From: Lachnospiraceae bacterium
GTDB taxonomy: Bacteria > Bacillota > Clostridia > Lachnospirales > Lachnospiraceae
Reading direction: 5' to 3'
Assembly: GCA_910575555.1 (NCBI GenBank)
Contig: CAJTFX010000002.1
Span: forward strand, 124,001-188,000
DNA: 64,000 nt
Shown: positions 45,663-54,044 of the stretch, piece by piece
Position numbering within the stretch: position 1 is the stretch's first letter
How the letters are laid out: every line of letters begins with the position of its first letter
Notes under the pieces: generated by a model
What the model was told of the DNA's origin: nothing
What the model saw: only the letters and a program-made list of their open reading frames with translations
Database searches by the model: none
Made by a program: the position numbers and the translations under genes

Positions 45663-47204
45663 ATGAGTAAAAAACCTGCAGTATTAATGATTTTAGATGG
45701 ATTTGGATTGAATGAAAAACATGAAGCAAATGCAGTTTACGAGGCTAATACCCCCAACATTGACGGCCTGATGAAAGATTATCCTTTCGTCAGAGGCTAT
45801 GCCAGCGGTCTTTCGGTAGGATTGCCGGACGGACAGATGGGCAATTCCGAAGTAGGCCATTTGAACATGGGTGCAGGAAGGATTGTATATCAGGAATTAA
45901 CCAGAATCAGCAAGGAAATTGAAGATGGAGATTTCTTTAAAAATGAAGCGCTGCTGAAGGGAATTCAGAATGTGAAAGAGAATCATTCTTCCCTGCATTT
46001 ATACGGACTGTTGTCTGACGGCGGCGTACACAGTCATATTACCCATTTATACGGGCTGTTGGAGTTGGCAAAACGGGAAGGAATTGAAAAGGTATATGTG
46101 CATTGCTTCCTGGATGGCCGCGATACTTCTCCAACCTCCGGTAAAGGATTTATGGAAGCGTTAGAAAGCAAAATGCAGGAAATCGGTGTTGGACAGATTG
46201 CGACAGTGATGGGACGTTATTATGTGATGGACCGTGACAACCGTTGGGACAGAGTGGAAACTGCTTACAAAGCCCTTGCTTACGGTGAAGGAAAGCGGGC
46301 AGCCAATGCGGTGGAAGCGGTGGCTGCATCTTACGCAGAAGATGTAACCGATGAATTTGTGGTTCCCACAGTAGTGGAAAAAGACGGCAAACCGGTTGCA
46401 GCCATAGAAGATAAAGACACCATTATTTTCTTCAATTTCCGGCCGGACCGCGCAAGGGAAATTTCCAGAACCTTCTGTATGGATGAGTTTGACGGCTTTG
46501 ACAGAGGCCCCAGGAAACAGGTGACTTACATCTGCTTTACAGAGTATGATGTGACCATTCCCAATAAGACAGTGGCATTCCATAAAGTGGAACTGACCAA
46601 TACATTCGGACAATTCCTGGCAGACCATGGCAAGACCCAGGCAAGAATTGCGGAAACCGAGAAGTATGCCCATGTTACCTTCTTCTTTAACGGCGGCGTG
46701 GAAGAACCCAATGAAGGGGAAAAGAGAATTCTTGTCAATTCTCCCAAAGTGGCGACGTATGACCTGAAGCCGGAAATGAGTGCCTACGAAGTATGCGATA
46801 AACTGGTGGAAGCCATCAAATCCGATCAGTATGATGTAATTATCATTAACTTTGCAAATCCGGATATGGTAGGCCATACCGGCGTGGAAGCGGCAGCCAT
46901 CCAGGCAGTGGAAGCAGTGGACGCCTGTGTGGGCCGGGCTGTGGAGGCCCTGAAAGAAGTGGACGGCGTAATGTTCCTGTGCGCCGATCACGGAAATGCA
47001 GAACAGTTAATTGATTACAACACAGGAGAAAGCTTTACAGCGCATACCATTAACCCGGTGCCCTTTATCCTGATTAATTATGACGACAGCTATACGCTGC
47101 GCGAAGGCGGCTGCCTGGCAGATATTGCGCCTACCTTAATTGAGATTATGGGCATGGAGCAGCCAGAGGAGATGACGGGAAAATCCCTGCTGGTAAAACG
47201 GTAA
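45663..47204 (+). CDS. gpmI: 2,3-bisphosphoglycerate-independent phosphoglycerate mutase
   Basis: A 513-residue alkaline-phosphatase-fold enzyme: VLMILDGFGLN (metal Asp), the phosphorylated Ser in GNSEVGHLNMGAGR, HCFLDGRDTSP and the metal-binding CADHGNAEQ. It interconverts 3- and 2-phosphoglycerate in glycolysis and needs Mn2+. Starts at 45651 or 45663 are possible; 45663 matches the family N-terminus best. Confidence 0.95.
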   Translation: MSKKPAVLMILDGFGLNEKHEANAVYEANTPNIDGLMKDYPFVRGYASGLSVGLPDGQMGNSEVGHLNMGAGRIVYQELTRISKEIEDGDFFKNEALLKGIQNVKENHSSLHLYGLLSDGGVHSHITHLYGLLELAKREGIEKVYVHCFLDGRDTSPTSGKGFMEALESKMQEIGVGQIATVMGRYYVMDRDNRWDRVETAYKALAYGEGKRAANAVEAVAASYAEDVTDEFVVPTVVEKDGKPVAAIEDKDTIIFFNFRPDRAREISRTFCMDEFDGFDRGPRKQVTYICFTEYDVTIPNKTVAFHKVELTNTFGQFLADHGKTQARIAETEKYAHVTFFFNGGVEEPNEGEKRILVNSPKVATYDLKPEMSAYEVCDKLVEAIKSDQYDVIIINFANPDMVGHTGVEAAAIQAVEAVDACVGRAVEALKEVDGVMFLCADHGNAEQLIDYNTGESFTAHTINPVPFILINYDDSYTLREGGCLADIAPTLIEIMGMEQPEEMTGKSLLVKR

Positions 47205-47277
47205 AAAGGTTTCCGGCAATCTATAAGATAGGCTGAGATACAGAAGTTTTACAGAAATTTAGTTGGAGATAAATAAA

Positions 47278-47330
47278 TCCCCGCATATATATTGTGATTT
47301 TTAACAGCACAGTATATATGCGGGGATTTT
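47278..47330 (+). terminator. Terminator of gpmI
   Basis: TCCCCGCATATATA pairs with TATATATGCGGGGA (14 bp, inner TGTG/CACA extending it), followed by TTTTCTTTT. It lies in the gap before the convergent PilZ gene. Confidence 0.85.
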
Positions 47331-47391
47331 CTTTTCCGGCAGTTATGCAAGACAGATTTTGTGAACGGAGTCTGCTAAAAAAGGGTCTGGG

Positions 47392-47814
47392 TTATAGGGA
47401 TATATTCAGACTTGCAGGTTTATCCCTTCCAAAAAAAGTAAAAAACTCTGCGTGTTCCGTTTTCTCCGGGTTCTCGCTGTCCTTGAAACGCTCCCGGATT
47501 AAAGCACGGAAAGAATCTTCCAATTCAATAAATTCACAGTCATATGCATAATGGCTGTGGTCCGCAGCTGAACAGTTGATAATATTCAATGTAACCAAAA
47601 ATCCTGGCATTGTTCCCAGCGTAATGCAGGCATGGAATTGGCATTGCGGCGGAAGGATACTCTCTGAAATGAATCCGACGCCATGCTCAGAAATATGAGT
47701 CAGCACAAGTGGGACTTCCAAATGATGGATGCCTGAAACATCCTGTCTGTACAAATCACAGATGTGAAGATGAACATCAATGGGAATTCGTTGGCTTCTG
47801 CGTTTTTCCAGCAT
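47392..47814 (-). CDS. PilZ-domain protein
   Basis: A 140-residue protein that is one PilZ domain: EKRRSQRIPIDVHLHI carries the RxxxR cyclic-di-GMP motif, with HISEHGVGF further in (the D/NxSxxG element). PilZ proteins bind c-di-GMP and often control motility or surface traits. AAAGGAGG decides the start at 47814; an upstream in-frame ATG at 47931 lacks a site. It neighbours the flagellin locus. Confidence 0.85.
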   Translation of the reverse strand: MLEKRRSQRIPIDVHLHICDLYRQDVSGIHHLEVPLVLTHISEHGVGFISESILPPQCQFHACITLGTMPGFLVTLNIINCSAADHSHYAYDCEFIELEDSFRALIRERFKDSENPEKTEHAEFFTFFGRDKPASLNISL

Positions 47815-47902
47815 GGTTGTTTTAACCTCCTTTGTAGAATATGAAACCGTATCATTCAAATTGACGTATGGTATTTTTGTATGATACTGGTATTTTAGTA
47901 CT

Positions 47903-47931
47903 AGTCTACCATGGAGAATCAGAGATGACAA
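47903..47931 (-). promoter_or_regulatory. Promoter of the PilZ gene
   Basis: On the minus strand TTGTCA and TAGACT are separated by 17 bp, about 90 bases upstream of the chosen ATG. Confidence 0.55.
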
Positions 47932-48066
47932 GTATTTTTTTGAGGATTTGGAAAAATAGAATGTCTGTAAACTAAAAAAGCAAAATTGCTCTTTTTATTC
48001 AGTCGTTGAAAAATTGCCGTCAATTTAGCAGCTTTTTGAACCATTTTATGGAAAAAAAGTATAGAA

Positions 48067-48106
48067 AAATGCAACAAATTCTATCAATTTGTTGCATTTT
48101 TATTTT
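48067..48106. terminator. Perfect hairpin with T tracts on both strands
   Basis: AAATGCAACAAATT and AATTTGTTGCATTT pair perfectly over 14 bp with a CTATC loop; TTATTTT follows on the plus strand, and a T-rich run on the minus strand. No plus-strand gene precedes it, so it terminates either an unseen short RNA or transcription entering from either side. Confidence 0.75.
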
Positions 48107-48220
48107 ACACAGATAATATCGGCTCTTTTCAATCATACTTAACCTCTCTTTTTAATAATTTTCAAAAAATTTTCCCTGACATAGTTCAAAATCCCGCTGT
48201 TTCTCAGGGGTTTTGGGGCC

Positions 48221-48249
48221 ATGCAACAGTTTGATAGAAACTGTTGCAT
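48221..48249 (+). repeat. Perfect hairpin in the csrA leader
   Basis: ATGCAACAGTTT pairs with AAACTGTTGCAT, loop GATAG. The stem is close to the one at 48067-48106 and the loops are exact reverse complements, so the two RNA hairpins could kiss, or they are inverted copies of one element. Confidence 0.65.
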
Positions 48250-48272
48250 CCAAAAAATCATCAGGAAGTGAG

Positions 48273-48321
48273 TGTTCTGCCGCTGTTTCAAATAGAAGTT
48301 ATCCATCGTGCGGCAGGAACA
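48273..48321 (+). promoter_or_regulatory. Hairpin directly before the csrA ribosome site
   Basis: TGTTCTGCCGC pairs with GCGGCAGGAACA with one bulged base; the stem ends 10 bases before the AAGGAGG of csrA. The 3' arm carries GGA, so it could take part in CsrA autoregulation. Confidence 0.5.
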
Positions 48322-48339
48322 AAAAACAAGGAGGTTCCC

Positions 48340-48621
48340 ATGCTGAAATTAACAGTAAAGGCAGGCGAGTACTTACTGGTTGGAGACGACGTCAAAGTGG
48401 TGTTTACCGGAGGAAGTTCCAATAATCTGCACATTCTGGTGGATGCGCCAAAGTCCATGAACATTGTAAGGAGCACCGCGTTAGAGAAATACGGAATGGC
48501 GGCAGAGCCGGGAAATGAAGTGAAGCATCACAAGGATAAGGAGTTGTCCCCGGAAGCCAAAGAGAAAATCAGGGCAATTCTTATGGAAGAACGGCGGAAA
48601 GCCAGGAAGCAGAAGCAATAG
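48340..48621 (+). CDS. csrA: Divergent CsrA-family carbon storage regulator
   Basis: A 93-residue CsrA-like RNA-binding protein. MLKLTVKAGEYLLVGDDVKV and DAPKSMNIVRSTALE match the fold, with Arg44 conserved, but Arg6 of the RNA-binding first strand is Val. After residue ~56 comes a ~35-residue charged tail (LSPEAKEKIRAILMEERRKARK) absent from ordinary 60-75-residue CsrA. In Bacillus CsrA binds the hag leader and blocks flagellin translation, and FliW counteracts it; hag is the next gene here. No fliW is in the window. ACAAGGAGG precedes the ATG. Confidence 0.82.
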   Translation: MLKLTVKAGEYLLVGDDVKVVFTGGSSNNLHILVDAPKSMNIVRSTALEKYGMAAEPGNEVKHHKDKELSPEAKEKIRAILMEERRKARKQKQ

Positions 48622-48733
48622 CAATAGCGGCAAAAAGCCGGGAAACAGAAATAATAACGGTAATAATGCGGGGGTAACCTAGGGCTCCTGCTTATTATAT
48701 ACGGCCCCTCGTTCAGAGAGCGGGAAGCCAAAA

Positions 48734-48756
48734 TGCACGCAAACGGATTTGCGGCA
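48734..48756 (+). promoter_or_regulatory. CsrA-site-like hairpin in the hag leader
   Basis: TGC-(A)-CGCAAA pairs with TTTGCG-GCA, one bulge, presenting CGGA in a 4-base loop. GGA in a short hairpin loop is the known CsrA recognition form. It sits about 75 bases upstream of the flagellin ribosome site. Confidence 0.55.
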
Positions 48757-48788
48757 TTTACCCTTTGCAGGGCAGGGGGTAGCGGATA

Positions 48789-48840
48789 CCCGGAATCATA
48801 TGATGTCCGGGCATACAAGACCATAAACAACAAGGAGGAA
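48789..48840 (+). promoter_or_regulatory. hag leader hairpin and ribosome binding site
   Basis: CCCGGA and TCCGGG (48789-48811) pair around a short palindromic loop. They are followed by ACAAGGAGGA (48832-48840), which is both the ribosome binding site and close to the CsrA consensus ACANGGAN. The same ACAAGGAGG stands before csrA itself. The remaining 48622-48733 stretch shows no gene. Confidence 0.5.
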
Positions 48841-48847
48841 AAATATT

Positions 48848-50059
48848 ATGGCAATGGTAGTACAGCACAATCTTACAGCAGTAAATGCAAACAGACAGTT
48901 AGGCGTAACGACAGGTTCACAGGCAAAATCATCTGAAAAGTTATCTTCCGGTTACAGAATCAACCGTGCAGGCGATGATGCTGCAGGACTTAAGATTTCT
49001 GAAAAAATGAGAAGCCAGATCCGTGGTTTGAACAAAGCTTCTTCCAATGCTCAGGACGGAATTTCTTTGATTCAGACAGCAGAAGGCGCGTTAAATGAAG
49101 CGCATTCAATTCTTCAGAGAATGAATGAACTGGCAGTACAGGGCGCAAATGATACCAATGAAGGAATTGACCGTGATGCGATCAATCAGGAGTTGGATCA
49201 GCTGACACAGGAATTAGACAGAATTTCCACTACTACCCAGTTCAATAAGCAGAATCTGTTGGATGGAAGTTTCCAGAGTAAAAATCTTCAGGTTGGCGCT
49301 AATGCGGATCAGAAGATTCAGATTAGCATCGGAAATATGGATGCAAAGACTTTGGGCTTAAAATCCATTACCAAAACAATCAGCTTTGATAGCCAAAAAG
49401 GAAATAAACCTACTGTTATCAAATATGAAGGAATGTCAACCAGCTATAAGAGTGCATACGCAACAAAATCAGCAGCTCTTACAGCAGCTATCAAATCATT
49501 TGGAAAGAAAATCAGTACAAAATATAATTCCAAGAGCTTGTATACAAAGCAGTTTGATAAAACAACCGGAAGCGCATATTTTGTAGGATTGATTGACGGA
49601 AAACGTTACGGCACATCAGCCAGCGTAATCAAAGCAGATATTACCCATGCAATCAGCCAGATGTCTGCTGAGTTAAGGGCAGATTTTGGAAAATACGTGG
49701 CAGTTACCGCAACATCTGCAGCAAAAGCGCTCAGTTCCTATACAGTATCCGGACAGCAGGTGTCTGTAGATAATTATGCAGTAGCAAATGATTCTATCAC
49801 AGCTATCCAGGAAGCAATCAACAGAATTTCCACACAGCGTTCTGCATTGGGTGCAATTCAGAACAGGTTAGAGCATACAGTTGCAAACCTTGACAATGTA
49901 TCCGAGAATACTCAGTCTGCAGAATCCCGTATCCGTGATACAGATATGGCTTCTGAAATGGTTGAGTACAGCAAGAACAATATTCTGGCACAGGCAGGAC
50001 AGTCTATGCTGGCACAGGCAAATCAGTCCACACAGGGCGTATTGTCATTACTGCAGTAA
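48848..50059 (+). CDS. hag: Flagellin
   Basis: A 403-residue flagellin with the conserved D0/D1 N-terminus (VQHNLTAVNANRQLG to QNLLDGS, ~residues 5-140) and C-terminus (AINRISTQRSALGAIQNRLEH to QSTQGVLSLLQ). The variable middle (~150-310) is Ser/Thr/Lys-rich, a likely surface for O-linked pseudaminic acid added by the Maf-type enzyme downstream. It is exported by the flagellar type III system and lacks a signal peptide. AAGGAGG precedes the ATG. Confidence 0.97.
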   Translation: MAMVVQHNLTAVNANRQLGVTTGSQAKSSEKLSSGYRINRAGDDAAGLKISEKMRSQIRGLNKASSNAQDGISLIQTAEGALNEAHSILQRMNELAVQGANDTNEGIDRDAINQELDQLTQELDRISTTTQFNKQNLLDGSFQSKNLQVGANADQKIQISIGNMDAKTLGLKSITKTISFDSQKGNKPTVIKYEGMSTSYKSAYATKSAALTAAIKSFGKKISTKYNSKSLYTKQFDKTTGSAYFVGLIDGKRYGTSASVIKADITHAISQMSAELRADFGKYVAVTATSAAKALSSYTVSGQQVSVDNYAVANDSITAIQEAINRISTQRSALGAIQNRLEHTVANLDNVSENTQSAESRIRDTDMASEMVEYSKNNILAQAGQSMLAQANQSTQGVLSLLQ

Positions 50060-50079
50060 TATTTACCGAAGTTATAAAA

Positions 50080-50119
50080 AAAGCAGGGGGCGCAGGCGGT
50101 CAGCCTTGCCCTCTGCTTT
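50080..50119 (+). terminator. Hairpin after flagellin
   Basis: AAAGCAGGGGGC pairs with GCCCTCTGCTTT with one wobble. No long T tract follows (TTTGTATG), so it may be a partial terminator or a 3' end stabiliser that lowers transcription of the glycosylation genes relative to hag. Confidence 0.6.
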
Positions 50120-50141
50120 GTATGTGACAGGAGATTTTTGT

Positions 50142-50465
50142 ATGGAAGAAAAAGCAAAGACACTTTGGAAGGTAATTGATACCATCTGCGGCGGATATCA
50201 TATTTACAAAGATGAAAATGTGATTGAGAAAGCAAAGAAGGCAGCCGATCAGATTCAGGAATACTGCAGTTTTTTTCTTCAGGGAAATATTTTTGGTATG
50301 GAAGAAGAAGCGTATCGGGAATTGTACTGTTTTGTGGTGCAGGTACTTGAGGATTTTGTGGAAGCGGTTACCCAGAATGATACGATTTTAATGTTGGATA
50401 CACTGGATTATGGATTGCGGGAAATTGTGGATATTTATAGGGAAAATGATGAGGCAACGGCATGA
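50142..50465 (+). CDS. Unknown 107-aa acidic protein between flagellin and Maf
   Basis: A helical, acidic protein (MEEKAKTLWKVIDTICGGYHI...; later YCFVVQVLEDFVEAVTQ). I do not recognise a family. CAGGAGA precedes the ATG at 50142, and its stop overlaps the start of the glycosyltransferase gene (ATGA-type overlap), so the two are probably translated together. Size and position suggest a flagellin chaperone or helper of glycosylation, but this is a guess from context. Confidence 0.65.
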   Translation: MEEKAKTLWKVIDTICGGYHIYKDENVIEKAKKAADQIQEYCSFFLQGNIFGMEEEAYRELYCFVVQVLEDFVEAVTQNDTILMLDTLDYGLREIVDIYRENDEATA

Positions 50466-52342
50466 AAGAGATTATTTTTGAAAAAAATCTGAAAGCAATG
50501 GAGAAGTGGTATCCAGATTTTGCAGATATGATTCGGAATGAAAAATATGATATGGATGATACAAAAGTGCGGGTAGAACAATCCTGGGACGGAGAGAAGA
50601 TATTCCGTATTGAGACAGGGGAAAGACGGCTGTATCTTGGCGGTAAGCGCAATGCGGCAGAACCTGTGGAAATGTGGCAGGAACGGTTGGGAGATATTCA
50701 CAAATACGCTCCGGTATTTTTGTTCGGTATTGGCAGCGGAGCATATTTGAAGTCAGTCATACATCATTCGCCAAAGGAAGCAAACGTTGTAGTGTACGAA
50801 CCCTCTATGGCTGTCTTTTTAACCGTTTTGAAAGAAATTGATTTGTCAGAAGAAATTAAAAACCGGCCGATAGCATTTATAATAGAGGGGTTGAATGACA
50901 TAGAATTTGTTCCGGTGGTACAGGGCGTTTTGACGTTGGAAACACTGGAATTTTTTATTGAGGAAGTTCATCCGAATTATAAAGCGGCTTTTCCGGATAA
51001 ATTAAGAGAGAAAGTGAAGCAGCTGACAAAACATGCAGATGAATTTTTTGTCAATTTCTATACAAGAAGGCTTCTTCAGGAACGTGCGGCTCAGAATGTT
51101 TTGTATAATCTGCCTTATATTGCAGAGGGGTATAATACGAAGCAGCTTTCAAAAGTAATTCCGTATAAAGGCGCAGCAGTCCTGGTGTCTGCAGGTCCTT
51201 CTCTGGATAAAAATATAGAGGAATTGAAACGGGCCAAGAATCACCTGTTTATAATAGCGGTGGATACGGCGGTAAAGCCTCTGCTGAAACGGGGGATATT
51301 ACCGGATGTGTTTATTACACTGGATGGCAGAAAACCTTTGGATTTATTGGATGGGGCCCAGACGCTGCCTGTAGTTTCCAATTCTGTGGCAAGGTATGAA
51401 TTGCTGGATCGCCAAAAGGGAAAGAGAATTTTCTTTTTTGACGGATATCAGCTGCCGTTAGATCTTTACTTCCAGAATGATAAGATACTGCCGGGAGTGG
51501 CAGTCGGAGGCTCCGTTGCCTGCAGCGGTTTTTCGCTGCTGTACAAAATGGGATTTGAGACAGTTATTCTTGTCGGGCAGGATTTGGCCTATACAGACAA
51601 TAAATCTCATGCAGACGGAACGTTTCAGGAGAAAATGCCAGTGGAACATACAGAACATATGATTCGTGTGAAAGGAAATTATCAGGATACTGTACCTACT
51701 TTGACCAATCTGAAAATATATCTGGAATGGTTTGCCAATTATATCGAAGGGGCAAGGAAGCATGGGAATTTTCGGGTTATAAATGCCACTGAGGGAGGCG
51801 CGTTTATTGAAGGTACAGAACTTATGGCTTTAAAAGAGGCATTGGATGAATGTATCGGAGAAGAAATTGATTTTGCAGGACTGGTGGATACCATGGAGTC
51901 TGCATTCACTCAGGAAGAGAAAAAGAAAGCATATGATTATCTGCAGGAAATTCCAAAACAGTTTGAAGAGCTTGAAAAACTGGCAAAGCAGTTGAAACTG
52001 GAATATAAAAAAATAGAGAAAGCAGAAAAATCTGGAAAAGGAAATTACCAGTATTATAAGAAAAAGATAAAAAAGATAAAAGACCTTACAGAGCAATGTT
52101 ATAAGTATTCCGGATATCAACTGGTTGAATCCACTTTGGGAACGGCAGAGTTTATTCTGCAGACAGAATTTTTTTATGGGAAAGAAGATACAGAAACAGA
52201 TAACGAAATTCTGCAGACAGCAGAACATGGGATTACCTATAGCGAAGTTCTGGAAGATTGCACAAAATTGATGCAGGACTTGTCTCATAAGATGTTGGAA
52301 CGTGCGGATAAGCTGCACATACAAGGAGGAAACCTATGCTGA
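50462..52342 (+). CDS. Motility-associated (Maf/MptE-like) flagellin glycosyltransferase
   Basis: A 626-residue protein with the 6-hydroxymethylpterin-pyrophosphokinase-MptE-like domain (GAAVLVSAGPSLDKNIEEL near residue 240, VDTAVKPLLKRGI, then FLDGRKPLDL-type and GQDLAYTDN). These proteins transfer nonulosonic acids (pseudaminic, legionaminic) to flagellin Ser/Thr. A lysine-rich coiled segment lies at ~490-560. It overlaps pseB by 7 bases. Gene order hag - unknown - maf - pse strongly supports the role. Confidence 0.88.
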   Translation: MKEIIFEKNLKAMEKWYPDFADMIRNEKYDMDDTKVRVEQSWDGEKIFRIETGERRLYLGGKRNAAEPVEMWQERLGDIHKYAPVFLFGIGSGAYLKSVIHHSPKEANVVVYEPSMAVFLTVLKEIDLSEEIKNRPIAFIIEGLNDIEFVPVVQGVLTLETLEFFIEEVHPNYKAAFPDKLREKVKQLTKHADEFFVNFYTRRLLQERAAQNVLYNLPYIAEGYNTKQLSKVIPYKGAAVLVSAGPSLDKNIEELKRAKNHLFIIAVDTAVKPLLKRGILPDVFITLDGRKPLDLLDGAQTLPVVSNSVARYELLDRQKGKRIFFFDGYQLPLDLYFQNDKILPGVAVGGSVACSGFSLLYKMGFETVILVGQDLAYTDNKSHADGTFQEKMPVEHTEHMIRVKGNYQDTVPTLTNLKIYLEWFANYIEGARKHGNFRVINATEGGAFIEGTELMALKEALDECIGEEIDFAGLVDTMESAFTQEEKKKAYDYLQEIPKQFEELEKLAKQLKLEYKKIEKAEKSGKGNYQYYKKKIKKIKDLTEQCYKYSGYQLVESTLGTAEFILQTEFFYGKEDTETDNEILQTAEHGITYSEVLEDCTKLMQDLSHKMLERADKLHIQGGNLC

Positions 52343-53328
52343 ACAACAAAACGATACTGATTACCGGAGGCACAGGCTCATTCGGAAATGCTTTTACGAA
52401 CTATGTGCTGGAGCATTACAATCCAAGAAAAATCATCATTTATTCCAGAGATGAATACAAGCAGTTTGTGATGAAAAATAATTACAGGGAATATGAGAAA
52501 GAACTGAGGTTTTTTATCGGCGATGTCAGGGACAGAGAGCGGATGTGCCGGGCTTTTGACGGGGTGGATTACGTAATCCATGCAGCAGCCTTAAAACAGG
52601 TTCCGGCCTGTGAATACAATCCCATCGAAGCCATTAAGACGAATATCAACGGCGCAATCAATGTGATTGAAGCAGCTTTGGACTGCGGTGTGAAGAAGGT
52701 GGTGGCCCTTTCCACGGACAAGGCGGCAAATCCGGTGAATCTGTATGGGGGAACCAAACTGGTATCTGACAAACTGTTTGTTTCAGCCAATTCCTATGCC
52801 GGTTCCAAGGATATTAGCTTTTCTGTGGTGCGGTACGGAAATGTGGCGGGAAGCCGGGGGTCTGTCATTCCATTTTTTAAAGAAATCGTAAAAAACGGCG
52901 GCAGAGAGCTTCCCATTACCGATTACCGCATGACCAGGTTCTGGATCAGTCTGGAACAGGGCGTGGAACTGGTAATTAAGGCATTGCAGGAGGCGAAGGG
53001 CGGAGAAACATTTATCTCAAAAATTCCTTCCTTCAAAATTACAGATTTGGCCCAGGCCATTTTGCCCGGATGCGAAATGCCCCAGGTGGGCATCCGGGAA
53101 GGAGAGAAGCTTCATGAAATTATGGTGACAGAAGAAGATTCTCCTATGACCTATGAATATGAAAAACATTTTATTATTTATCCTCATTACAGCTGGTGGG
53201 GAAAGGAAAAAGTGATTCCGGGCGGCAGGAAGGTTCCGGAAGGGTTTGAATACAGCTCCGGAACGAATCCGGATTGGCTTGGGACAGAGGAACTGAGAAA
53301 ACGGCTGGGAATGTTTGATGCAGAGTAA
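52336..53328 (+). CDS. pseB: UDP-GlcNAc 4,6-dehydratase/5-epimerase (pseudaminic acid)
   Basis: A 330-residue short-chain dehydrogenase-type enzyme: ILITGGTGSFGNAF, SRDEYKQ, HAAALKQVPACEYNP and YGGTK as the YxxxK pair. It makes the first intermediate of CMP-pseudaminic acid from UDP-GlcNAc. Overlap with the Maf gene suggests coupled translation. Confidence 0.93.
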   Translation: MLNNKTILITGGTGSFGNAFTNYVLEHYNPRKIIIYSRDEYKQFVMKNNYREYEKELRFFIGDVRDRERMCRAFDGVDYVIHAAALKQVPACEYNPIEAIKTNINGAINVIEAALDCGVKKVVALSTDKAANPVNLYGGTKLVSDKLFVSANSYAGSKDISFSVVRYGNVAGSRGSVIPFFKEIVKNGGRELPITDYRMTRFWISLEQGVELVIKALQEAKGGETFISKIPSFKITDLAQAILPGCEMPQVGIREGEKLHEIMVTEEDSPMTYEYEKHFIIYPHYSWWGKEKVIPGGRKVPEGFEYSSGTNPDWLGTEELRKRLGMFDAE

Positions 53329-53398
53329 AAACAGGCGGTTTTTGGAACAGGCGCAGTTGTCAGCCCATCATCATTTTTAGAAAAGAGAGGATCAGAAT

Positions 53399-54031
53399 AT
53401 GGCATACAGGACAGAACAGGAAGAATTTTGGAGCGGCCAGTTTGGAGACGCATACATAGAGAGAAACCAGAACCATCAGATTGTGGCTGCAAATACGGCT
53501 TTATTTGCCGAAGCGCTGAAATTGACAGAGCATGTGGAAACAGTGGCGGAATTTGGGTCGAATATCGGTTTGAATTTGAGGGCGATTCATACGCTGCTGC
53601 CCAAAGCGTCTCTGGAGGCGGTGGAAATCAACCATAAAGCGGCAGAACTCCTGCGGAAGGATTCTTTTTTTGAAGTTCCGGTAAAAGTGCATGAAACTTC
53701 TATTTTGGAATTTGAGCCTGCGGCGCAGTATGATTTTGTCCTGATCAAAGGGGTATTGATTCATATAAATCCCAATGAACTGGAGCATGTTTATGAGAAA
53801 TTGTACCAGTCCTCCAGACGTTATATCCTTCTGTGCGAGTATTACAATCCAACGCCTGCGGCTATAGAATACAGAGGACACAAGGAACGGCTGTTTAAGA
53901 GGGATTTTGCGGGAGAATTTCTGAAAAAATATCAGGATGTAAAACTGCTGTCTTATGGATTCCGTTATCATCTGGATTCCAATTTCCCTATGGATGATAT
54001 CACATGGTTTTTAATGGAGAAAAAGCAATAG
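53399..54031 (+). CDS. Pseudaminic acid biosynthesis-associated methylase
   Basis: A 210-residue class I S-adenosylmethionine methyltransferase with the SAM loop VAEFGSNIGLNLRAI and the acidic AVEINHKA; LIKGVLIHINP fits the family. It is of the group found in pse operons, which probably O- or N-methylates pseudaminic acid or an intermediate. Its product would be a modified flagellar sugar. Confidence 0.82.
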   Translation: MAYRTEQEEFWSGQFGDAYIERNQNHQIVAANTALFAEALKLTEHVETVAEFGSNIGLNLRAIHTLLPKASLEAVEINHKAAELLRKDSFFEVPVKVHETSILEFEPAAQYDFVLIKGVLIHINPNELEHVYEKLYQSSRRYILLCEYYNPTPAAIEYRGHKERLFKRDFAGEFLKKYQDVKLLSYGFRYHLDSNFPMDDITWFLMEKKQ

Positions 54032-54044
54032 AGGCGCGTAAAAA

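Noticed and set aside
48036-48065. Plus-strand promoter TTGAAC-18-TATAGA before csrA
   Set aside because: Its start point would fall in the perfect terminator hairpin, so a productive transcript is doubtful.
48117-48144. Minus-strand sigma-28-like promoter (TTAA, 15 bases, GCCGATAT) upstream of the PilZ gene
   Set aside because: The -35 is imperfect and transcription would meet the strong hairpin at 48067-48106 within about 40 bases; the sigma-A-type promoter at 47903-47931 explains PilZ better.
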